Made by a program: the position numbers and the translations under genes. The notes beneath the pieces are model-generated. The model was not told the DNA's origin and did no database searches. It saw only the letters and a list, made by a program, of their open reading frames with translations. Below are positions 1 to 4,917 of a DNA stretch of 6,456 nt, piece after piece. This DNA comes from Asaia bogorensis (GTDB lineage: Bacteria > Pseudomonadota > Alphaproteobacteria > Acetobacterales > Acetobacteraceae), in NCBI GenBank assembly GCA_945873675.1, contig CAMCEP010000162.1, forward strand, positions 1 through 6,456. The letters run 5' to 3'. The stretch's first letter is position 1. Each line of letters opens with the position of its first letter.

Positions 1-488
1 ATAAAAAGCGGCACGCCATCCCAGGCGGCCAGCGCAGCGTGCAGGGGCATGGCTGCGTGGATCACGGGCAGGCTTAATCTTTCACATTGCTCCGCCGCGC
101 CGCGGGCAATGGCGGCAAGCCGCGCCTGGTTCACCCGATCCGCGACAGACCGACGCGTGAGGACGGGATGAATGGCGGCAACGCCAAGCTCGGTCGCTTT
201 TTCCACCAGCCATTCCATGGCATCGCGCTTGAGCGCCGCGACCATCAGCCGGAGATCAGGTTCCACCTGGGGCGCGCGGCCCTGCGCCTCCAGCGCAATG
301 CGGCAGCGATCCTTGCGGAGAGCCGTGATCCGCCCGGCCCATTCGCCATCCCGCGCATTGAAGACCGCTACGGCATCGCCTGCGCCACGGCGCAGCACGG
401 CGCCCAGATGATGCGCCTGGCCGGGCTCAGCCTCTATCTCAAGGCCGGCGGAGAGATGGGTTTCAAGATGAAGGCGCGGGGTGGACAT
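1..488 (-). CDS. rsmE: 16S rRNA (uracil-1498-N3)-methyltransferase RsmE, N-terminal part (cut by window edge)
   Basis: RsmE methylates N3 of U1498 in 16S rRNA of the small ribosomal subunit, using S-adenosylmethionine. The visible 162 codons run from ATG at 488 off the left edge, so the C-terminal SPOUT/knot domain that binds SAM is missing here. Residues 1 to about 72 match the PUA-like RNA-binding domain (HHLGAVLRRGAGDAVAVFN at 26-44). The family signature follows: KRDAMEWLVEKATELGV at 87-103, then PVLTRRS at 108-114, and AAEQCERL at 131-138. The start is well bounded: ATG 488 is the first ATG after an in-frame TAA located seven codons upstream. No good Shine-Dalgarno sequence precedes it. 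The gene is divergent from ubiA, with only 28 bases between the preferred starts. Identification is confident from the linker and AAEQ motifs. Confidence 0.93.
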   Translation of the reverse strand, partial: MSTPRLHLETHLSAGLEIEAEPGQAHHLGAVLRRGAGDAVAVFNARDGEWAGRITALRKDRCRIALEAQGRAPQVEPDLRLMVAALKRDAMEWLVEKATELGVAAIHPVLTRRSVADRVNQARLAAIARGAAEQCERLSLPVIHAAMPLHAALAAWDGVPLF

Positions 489-516
489 GGCGGGTTTCCA
501 TGCCCCTTATAGCCAC

Positions 517-1416
517 ATGAGTGGCCATACCGATATCCGCACCAGTGGCTGGGTGGCGCGCCTGCCGCAAGCCTGGCGCCCCTATGCGCTGCTGATGCGC
601 CTTGATCGGCCCATCGGGTCCTGGCTGCTGTTTCTGCCGGGGCTTTGGGCCTTTGCCATGGTGGCGCCGGATTGGCGGCAAGGGTTGTGGCTGACCGCGC
701 TATTCGGCCTGGGTGCGGTGCTGATGCGCGGCGCGGGCTGCGTGGTGAATGATCTGTGGGACCGGGATTTGGACCGGCAGGTGGAACGCACGGCTGGGCG
801 GCCACTTGCTTCCGGGGCGCTGCGGGCGCGGCATGCTTTGGTGTTTCTGGCGCTGGTGCTGGCGGTGGCCTTGCTGATCCTGCTGCAATTGAACCGCACG
901 GCGCAGGTGCTTGGCGTGGCGTCCTTGATCCCGGTGGTGCTTTACCCCTTGGCCAAGCGCGTGACGGATTGGCCGCAGGCGGTGCTTGGGGTGATTTTTT
1001 CCTGGGCCGCACCCATGGGCTATGCGGCGGTGACGGGCGGCCTTGATGCGGCGGCATTCGCGCTGTGGGCGGCCGGGTTTTTCTGGATTTTGGGCTATGA
1101 CACGATCTATGCGCATCAGGACCGGGAAGATGATGCGCTGGTCGGCATAAGATCATCCGCGCTCCGCTTGGGCGACAAGACACGGCCCTTCCTGATCCTT
1201 TGCTACGGGCTGACCATGGCGTTGCTGGTGCTGGCCGGGTGGCTGGCGGGGCTCACGCCTTGGTATTTGCTGGGGCTAGCTTTGCCGGGCGCGATGTTGG
1301 CGCGGCAGGTGATGCAGCTTGATATCGCCGACCCAGCGCTTTGCCTTCGCCTGTTCAAGGCCAATCGAGATGTCGGGCTTGCGATTGCCGTGGCCTTTCT
1401 GCTGGGCCGGCTGTGA
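517..1416 (+). CDS. ubiA: 4-hydroxybenzoate polyprenyltransferase (ubiquinone biosynthesis)
   Basis: UbiA is an integral inner-membrane enzyme that attaches the polyprenyl tail to 4-hydroxybenzoate, an early step of ubiquinone synthesis. Both Mg-diphosphate-binding aspartate motifs are present. The first is NDLWDRDLD (N78, D79, D82, D86), followed by RTAGRPLASG. The second is YDTIYAHQDREDD (D195, D202, D206). Hydrophobic stretches at roughly 34-51, 106-125, 130-146, 154-173, 178-194, 224-244, 246-264 and 284-297 fit the multi-helix UbiA fold, and 299 residues is a normal length. I chose ATG 517 because it leaves the divergent rsmE start free. GTG 481 and ATG 487 are also in frame and would add 12 or 10 residues, overlapping the rsmE start codon. 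None of the three has a strong ribosome binding site. The stop overlaps the start of the next gene. Confidence 0.94.
   Translation: MSGHTDIRTSGWVARLPQAWRPYALLMRLDRPIGSWLLFLPGLWAFAMVAPDWRQGLWLTALFGLGAVLMRGAGCVVNDLWDRDLDRQVERTAGRPLASGALRARHALVFLALVLAVALLILLQLNRTAQVLGVASLIPVVLYPLAKRVTDWPQAVLGVIFSWAAPMGYAAVTGGLDAAAFALWAAGFFWILGYDTIYAHQDREDDALVGIRSSALRLGDKTRPFLILCYGLTMALLVLAGWLAGLTPWYLLGLALPGAMLARQVMQLDIADPALCLRLFKANRDVGLAIAVAFLLGRL
1413..1416 (+). promoter_or_regulatory. GTGA start/stop overlap coupling ubiA and the methyltransferase
   Basis: The bases GTGA contain the GTG start of the methyltransferase (1413-1415) and the TGA stop of ubiA (1414-1416). No clear Shine-Dalgarno sequence lies just upstream, so reinitiation by ribosomes finishing ubiA is the likely route. 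This also decides the methyltransferase start. Confidence 0.75.
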
Positions 1417-2054
1417 CGGCCGAGGAATTCGTCGCGGCGCAAACGGTGATTGCACGCGCGCCCCTGGTGCCGGAGGTCGCGCTGCATTTGGCGACTGAGA
1501 TCACCCCGATCTGGCAGGCAACCGAAGCCTGGCTTGCGGAGCAGAACATTGAACCGCCCTTCTGGGCCTTTGCCTGGCCGGGCGGGCAGGCCTTGGCGCG
1601 GGCGGTGCTGGATGATCCGAAGCTGGTGGCCGGAAAGCGCGTGCTGGATTTCGCGGCCGGCTGCGGCATTGCTGCCATTGCCGCCGCGCAAGCCGGGGCG
1701 GTTTTGGTGGAAGCCGCCGAAATTGACCCCTTGGCCCTGGCGGCCGTGCGGTTGAACGCCGCGTTGAATGGCGTTGCCGTCGCAACCCCGCCTGGTGATG
1801 TGGTCGGCGCGCCCTGCCGCTGGGATGTGATTTTCGCGGGCGATGTCTGCTACGAAGCGCCAATGACCGCGCATATCCTGCCCTGGCTGCGTGGTCTTGT
1901 AGTGGCGGGGGCAGAGGTGCTGATCGCCGATCCGGGCCGCGCCTATTTGCCGAAAGCGGGGCTTGATCCGATTGCGCGCTACAGCGTGCCGACCACGCGC
2001 GAATTGGAAGATCGTGAAACGCGGGAAGTGACCATCCACCGCTTACGCGCTTGA
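1413..2054 (+). CDS. METTL20-like protein-lysine methyltransferase (probable ETF-beta / L7-L12 target)
   Basis: This is a class I SAM-dependent methyltransferase of 213 residues. The SAM-binding motif I is VLDFAAGCG (77-85). The acidic end of beta-2 is EIDP (103-106). The METTL20-type post-II motif DVCYE is at 144-148, and DPGRAYLP follows at 173-180. The segment PFWAFAWPGGQALA (49-62) is also typical of the group. Such proteins are often labelled ribosomal L11 or nicotinamide methyltransferase. However, the human and Agrobacterium METTL20 members methylate lysines of electron transfer flavoprotein beta, and the bacterial one also acts on ribosomal L7/L12. I infer the same substrates here. 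An in-frame ATG at 1341 lies deep inside ubiA, so I prefer GTG 1413, which forms the GTGA overlap with the ubiA stop and leaves an N terminus (TAEEFVAAQTVIARAPLVPE) of the kind expected in this group. No Shine-Dalgarno precedes GTG, suggesting translational coupling to ubiA. Confidence 0.83.
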   Translation: MTAEEFVAAQTVIARAPLVPEVALHLATEITPIWQATEAWLAEQNIEPPFWAFAWPGGQALARAVLDDPKLVAGKRVLDFAAGCGIAAIAAAQAGAVLVEAAEIDPLALAAVRLNAALNGVAVATPPGDVVGAPCRWDVIFAGDVCYEAPMTAHILPWLRGLVVAGAEVLIADPGRAYLPKAGLDPIARYSVPTTRELEDRETREVTIHRLRA

Positions 2055-2104
2055 TACGAGCTTGCGGTTCGCGCCGCTATCAGTGCAGGCTTGATCCAAC
2101 ATTC

Positions 2105-2110
2105 AGGAGG
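2105..2110 (+). promoter_or_regulatory. Strong Shine-Dalgarno (AGGAGG) for the sulfurtransferase gene
   Basis: AGGAGG sits five bases before ATG 2116 and fixes that start. It is the best ribosome binding site in the window. The preceding 61-base gap (2055-2115) separates this gene from the methyltransferase. I see no convincing -35/-10 pair there, so read-through from ubiA remains possible. Confidence 0.85.
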
Positions 2111-2115
2111 ATTCC

Positions 2116-2991
2116 ATGGCCGCTTATGCGCACCCGGAGGCGATTGTCAGCACCGCATGGCTTGCGGCAAATCTAGGCGACCCAACGCTCCGCATCTTCG
2201 ATTGCACCACCTATCTTTTGTATGAAACTGGCACAGGCCGGCCTTATCGCATCGAAAGCGGGCGCGAAGATTACGATGCCGGCCATATCCCGGGCGCGGG
2301 TTTTCTTGATCTGCAAGGCGAGCTTTCGGACCGGTCCGGCCGCTTCAACTTCACCATGCCCGCGCCGGATGATCTGGCAGCGCGCCTGGCAGCATGCGGC
2401 ATTGGGGATGGCACGCGCGTAGTCCTTTATTCCCGCAAGACACCGCAATGGGCCACGCGCGTTTGGTGGATGATGCGCGCAATTGGCTTTGACAATGCGG
2501 CGATTTTGGATGGCGGGATTGATGCCTGGATGGCGGAAGGCCGCGCGATTTCCACCAGCGAGACGCGTTATGCCCCCGCAACACTGCGCGCCAAGCCGCG
2601 GCCTGGGTTGTTCGTCGGGCGTGATGAGATGCTGGCCTCGATTGGTGATGCTGGTACTTGTTCCATCAATGCGCTGGCGCCTGATCTGCATAGCGGGGAA
2701 AACCCACGCTATGGCCGGCCGGGGCGCATTCCGGGCAGCGTCAATCTGCCGGCAGCGTCATTGTTCGAAGCCGGCAGCTTCAAGTTGAAAGCGCCGGACC
2801 AGGTAGCCGCGGCCTTTGCCGCGATTGGCGCGGATAAGGCCAAGCGGAAGTTGATCTATTGCGGTGGCGGCATTGCCGCCACACTCGATGCCTTTCTTTT
2901 GTATCAGCTCGGCCATCAGGATATCGCCGTTTATGACGCATCCATGAATGAATGGGCGAAGGATGAAAGCCTGCCGATGGAGGTCGGCTGA
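2116..2991 (+). CDS. Two-domain rhodanese-type sulfurtransferase, variant active loop
   Basis: This 291-residue protein has tandem rhodanese domains, the architecture of thiosulfate and 3-mercaptopyruvate sulfurtransferases, which move a sulfane sulfur from donor to a thiophilic acceptor through a cysteine persulfide. The N-terminal domain (about 10-145) has GHIPGA (56-61), TRVWWMMRAIG (114-124) and LDGGIDAW (131-138). Its loop SRKTPQW has no cysteine, so it is non-catalytic, as usual. The C-terminal domain (about 165-291) carries the likely nucleophile C249 in the loop CGGGIAA (249-255), followed by YDASMNEW (273-280). Oddities: the loop differs from CG[S/T]GVTA of mercaptopyruvate enzymes and CRKGVTA of classical rhodanese. 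The usual DAR at the domain-2 entrance reads NAL (185-187), and GHIPG in domain 2 reads GRIPG (203-207). The donor is therefore uncertain, and I withhold the name sseA. The gene converges with mtnP. Confidence 0.9.
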   Translation: MAAYAHPEAIVSTAWLAANLGDPTLRIFDCTTYLLYETGTGRPYRIESGREDYDAGHIPGAGFLDLQGELSDRSGRFNFTMPAPDDLAARLAACGIGDGTRVVLYSRKTPQWATRVWWMMRAIGFDNAAILDGGIDAWMAEGRAISTSETRYAPATLRAKPRPGLFVGRDEMLASIGDAGTCSINALAPDLHSGENPRYGRPGRIPGSVNLPAASLFEAGSFKLKAPDQVAAAFAAIGADKAKRKLIYCGGGIAATLDAFLLYQLGHQDIAVYDASMNEWAKDESLPMEVG

Positions 2992-3005
2992 ACCGCACCT
3001 CAGCC
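2986..3005. terminator. Candidate small stem-loop at convergent gene ends
   Basis: GGCTGA (2986-2991) and TCAGCC (3000-3005) form a perfect 6-base inverted repeat around an 8-base loop. The loop is exactly the intergenic gap between the sulfurtransferase and mtnP stops. It arises because both genes end in GGC TGA (Gly-stop). There is no T-tract on either side, so intrinsic termination would be weak, and the symmetry may be coincidental. Confidence 0.22.
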
Positions 3006-3890
3006 CAATACGCGCTTTGCCACGACATCCAGCTTCGCGAGCAGATCGGGGTCGCGCTTTTCCGGTGCGGTGATCAGTGCATGTTCAAGCGCGCGATCAC
3101 AGCCGGCGGGGCAGGGGCCGCGCTGCGCACCGAGCGAAGGCACCACATGCTGCACCAAGGCGCGCGCCTTATCAGCGTTGGAGAATAGCACCTTCACCAC
3201 CTGATCCACCGTCACCGCATCATGGTCGGGGTGCCAGCAATCAAAATCCGTCACCATGGCAACCGTGGCGTAGCAAAGCTCAGCCTCACGCGCGAGTTTC
3301 GCTTCGGGCATATTCGTCATGCCAATCACGCTGCAACCCCAGGCGCGGTAAAGCTCACTTTCCGCCTTGGTGCTGAATTGCGGGCCTTCCATGACCAGAT
3401 AAGTGCCACCGCGTGTGACCGGCAGCGCAAGCTTGCGGGCGGCCGCTTCCAGCGCATCACCCAAACGCGGGCAAACCGGATGAGCGACTGAGACATGCGC
3501 AACGCATCCGGTGCCGAAGAAGGATTTCTCGCGCGCGAAGCTCCGGTCAATGAACTGGTCCACGATCACGAAATGGCCAGGCGGCAAATCTTCCCGCAAG
3601 GACCCGACCGCGGAAAGGGAGATGATTTCCGTGCAGCCAATCCGCTTCAGCGCATCAATATTGGCGCGGTAATTAAGTGCTGAGGGCGGCGTGGGATGGC
3701 CGCGCCCATGTCGGGGCAGAAAGGCGCAAGGGACACCATGCAGCCGCCCGGTTAGGATTTCATCCGAAGGATCACCCCAGGGCGTGTGCACCTTCACCCA
3801 GCGGCGATCTTCCAGCCCTTCCATGTCATAAAGCCCGGAACCGCCGATCAGGCCGATCATGGGTTGGATGCTGGGTTCAGTCTGGGTCAT
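3000..3890 (-). CDS. mtnP: S-methyl-5'-thioadenosine phosphorylase
   Basis: This cytosolic enzyme phosphorolyses 5'-methylthioadenosine, a by-product of polyamine synthesis and other SAM reactions, to adenine and 5-methylthioribose-1-phosphate for methionine salvage. Family motifs appear in order in the 296-residue protein: GGSGLYD (16-22), the phosphate-site PRHGRGH (59-65), LNYRANIDALK (72-82), SAVGSL (93-98), MEGPQFSTKAES (167-178), and MTNMPEAKLAREAELCYA (191-208). TDFDCWHPDHDAV (214-226) carries the Asp-x-Asp purine-site region typical of MTA phosphorylases. I prefer ATG 3890. ATG 3899 and TTG 3908 are in frame upstream and add three or six residues; none has a strong ribosome binding site. 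The gene is divergent from the small lipoprotein gene and converges on the sulfurtransferase gene. No mtn salvage-pathway partner gene is visible in the window. Confidence 0.94.
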   Translation of the reverse strand: MTQTEPSIQPMIGLIGGSGLYDMEGLEDRRWVKVHTPWGDPSDEILTGRLHGVPCAFLPRHGRGHPTPPSALNYRANIDALKRIGCTEIISLSAVGSLREDLPPGHFVIVDQFIDRSFAREKSFFGTGCVAHVSVAHPVCPRLGDALEAAARKLALPVTRGGTYLVMEGPQFSTKAESELYRAWGCSVIGMTNMPEAKLAREAELCYATVAMVTDFDCWHPDHDAVTVDQVVKVLFSNADKARALVQHVVPSLGAQRGPCPAGCDRALEHALITAPEKRDPDLLAKLDVVAKRVLG

Positions 3891-3891
3891 G

Positions 3892-3923
3892 GCGGGCATT
3901 CCGTTCAAGGCTTGTATGCCCGC
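3892..3923 (-). promoter_or_regulatory. Candidate hairpin immediately before the mtnP start
   Basis: Read on the mtnP strand, GCGGGCAT (3923-3916) and ATGCCCGC (3899-3892) form a perfect 8-base GC-rich stem around a 16-base loop. The 3' arm ends one base before ATG 3890 and contains the alternative ATG 3899. The loop holds the only purine-rich stretch upstream (ACGGA). If transcribed, it could limit access to the start region. It is far too short to be a known SAM or SAH riboswitch, and its function is inference only. Confidence 0.3.
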
Positions 3924-3970
3924 GCCTTTAGCGCAGACGGGGCTTTCATGCTAACCCCGGTGGCGTAATG

Positions 3971-3976
3971 AAGGAG
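3971..3976 (+). promoter_or_regulatory. Shine-Dalgarno (AAGGAG) for the small lipoprotein gene
   Basis: AAGGAG lies eight bases upstream of ATG 3985, at a good distance. It is the main evidence, beside the signal peptide, that the 40-codon gene is translated. Confidence 0.68.
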
Positions 3977-3984
3977 AGCGCGGC

Positions 3985-4107
3985 ATGGCCCTGCGGTTTG
4001 TGATCTTTCTGGCCTTGGCGCTGGTGGCTTGCGAGAAAAGCGAAAACCAAAGCGCCTTTGGCCCGCGCGGAACAGCCTTGCCACCGCCGGGCCTTACGCA
4101 GCCATAA
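3985..4107 (+). CDS. Small predicted lipoprotein, 40 residues, unknown function
   Basis: This short gene encodes a textbook lipoprotein signal peptide. It has a basic residue at position 4, a hydrophobic core FVIFLALALVA (5-15) and the lipobox L-V-A-C ending at C16. The mature part would be only 25 residues, beginning CEKSENQ and rich in Pro near the end (LPPPG at 32-36). Residue +2 is Glu rather than Asp, so outer-membrane sorting is plausible by the enterobacterial rule. AAGGAG is placed eight bases before the ATG. The stop TAA ends at 4107, directly abutting the stop of the SDR-like gene on the other strand with no gap. It resembles in size, but not in sequence, the small LptM/YifL-type lipoproteins; the GPLYLP-like motif is absent. 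I do not recognise the family. Its existence is well supported for so short a frame, but its role is unknown. Confidence 0.72.
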   Translation: MALRFVIFLALALVACEKSENQSAFGPRGTALPPPGLTQP

Positions 4108-4851
4108 TCACGTCTCCGCGCCGCCATTCACCTGGATCATCTGGCCATTCACGAAGGCACCGCCATCTGACACCAGCATGGAGACAACTGCCGCGATTTC
4201 ATGCGGCTGACCAAGCCTGCCCACCGGCACGCGCGCTACCATGCTGGCGATGTGGTGATGCGCGGCTTCATCATCACGCTCACCGGCGATAGGGCCGGGG
4301 GAGACAGCATTGGTAGTGATGCCCTTGGCGCCGAATTCCTTCGCCAAAGCCTTGGTCAGCCCCCAAAGCCCATGCTTCGAAACCGAAACCGCCGCGCGGC
4401 CATTATAGCCATGTATGGCGTTCATGCCGAGCAGGTTCACAATCCGCCCCCAGCCGCGATCCAGCATCCCCGGCAGGCAGGCGCGCGCCAGCCACACGCT
4501 GGAATCAAGATCAACCGAAATCACGCGGCGCCAATCCGCATCGCTCATTTCCAGGAAGCGCCCATCGGGGCGAAGGGCTGCATTATTCACCAGCACATCC
4601 ACTGCGCCGAAGCTTGCAATCGCGTCACGCGCGATGCGCGCGCATTCATCGGCCACGCCAACATCGGCCATGGCTACCAAAGCCTCCACGCCAAGGGCGC
4701 GGGCCTCAGTGGCAACGTTTTCGCAAGCATCGCGATTGCGGGATCCATTGATGACGACGTTGAAGCCCATGCGCGCCAGATCAAGCGCGATGGCGCGGCC
4801 AATATTACGGCCGGCGCCGGTAATTAAAGCGGTTTTGCGTTGTGTGGTCAT
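4108..4851 (-). CDS. SDR-family (FabG-like) protein with non-classical active site
   Basis: The 247-residue length and Rossmann fold fit classical short-chain dehydrogenase/reductases. Visible motifs are the dinucleotide loop TGAGRNIG (11-18), NGSRNRD (35-41; the Arg suggests NADP(H)), NNAALRP (89-95), SPGPI (184-188) and the C-terminal VNGQMIQVNGG (234-244). Ungapped alignment with E. coli FabG from GRI to SKHG places G142 where the catalytic Ser belongs and V155 where the catalytic Tyr belongs. Only K159 is retained, and the tetrad Asn is D114. Codons are GGC, GTT, AAG and GAT, so this is not one base error. Y149 in IHGYNG is six residues away and might act instead. Either the enzyme uses different chemistry or it binds nucleotide without classical reduction. 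ATG 4851 has no strong ribosome binding site. It lies 66 bases downstream of the GGT-like gene on the same strand. The substrate is unknown. Confidence 0.88.
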   Translation of the reverse strand: MTTQRKTALITGAGRNIGRAIALDLARMGFNVVINGSRNRDACENVATEARALGVEALVAMADVGVADECARIARDAIASFGAVDVLVNNAALRPDGRFLEMSDADWRRVISVDLDSSVWLARACLPGMLDRGWGRIVNLLGMNAIHGYNGRAAVSVSKHGLWGLTKALAKEFGAKGITTNAVSPGPIAGERDDEAAHHHIASMVARVPVGRLGQPHEIAAVVSMLVSDGGAFVNGQMIQVNGGAET

Positions 4852-4917
4852 GTCCGTTGCTTTCGTTTCAGTTTTTCGTGTCTTTGTATAATCGCACCGG
4901 CTGTTTTGGAATAGCGC
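4852..4917 (-). promoter_or_regulatory. AT-rich gap upstream of the SDR-like gene, possible weak promoter
   Basis: This 66-base gap is visibly more AT-rich than its surroundings. On the minus strand TATACA (4890-4885) could serve as a -10 element for the SDR-like gene, but the bases 17 upstream do not resemble TTGACA. On the plus strand the same spot reads a perfect TATAAT (4887-4892), also without a good -35, and it would point antisense into the GGT-like gene. No terminator hairpin is seen after the GGT-like stop, so co-transcription is equally possible. Confidence 0.22.

Noticed and set aside
87..512. Open frame of 141 codons on the plus strand
   Set aside because: It lies antisense to rsmE, whose minus-strand translation matches the family throughout. 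The composition is typical of a GC-rich shadow frame.
434..1183. Long minus-strand open frame of 249 codons
   Set aside because: It is antisense to ubiA, very rich in Pro, Ala, Arg and Ser, with no recognisable domain. UbiA motifs on the other strand are decisive.
1203..2039. Minus-strand open frame of 278 codons across ubiA and the methyltransferase
   Set aside because: It spans two well-supported plus-strand genes and has no motif of its own; it is a shadow frame.
3891..3984. SAM- or SAH-type riboswitch between mtnP and the lipoprotein gene
   Set aside because: The spacer is under 100 bases and shows a single simple hairpin, with none of the multi-helix or pseudoknot patterns of known classes that I can recognise.
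4067..4122. Inverted repeat GCGCGGA / TCCGCGC around the lipoprotein and SDR-like stops as a terminator
   Set aside because: The arms are only about 7 bases with a loop over 40 bases and no T-tract; such GC repeats are expected by chance here.
4201..4827. Plus-strand open frame of 208 codons
   Set aside because: It is antisense to the SDR-like gene, whose Rossmann-fold motifs are clear, and no family is recognisable in it.
4887..4892. Perfect TATAAT on the plus strand as a promoter
   Set aside because: There is no -35 match at a suitable distance and the only downstream plus-strand frames are shadows. It is noted only as part of the AT-rich gap.
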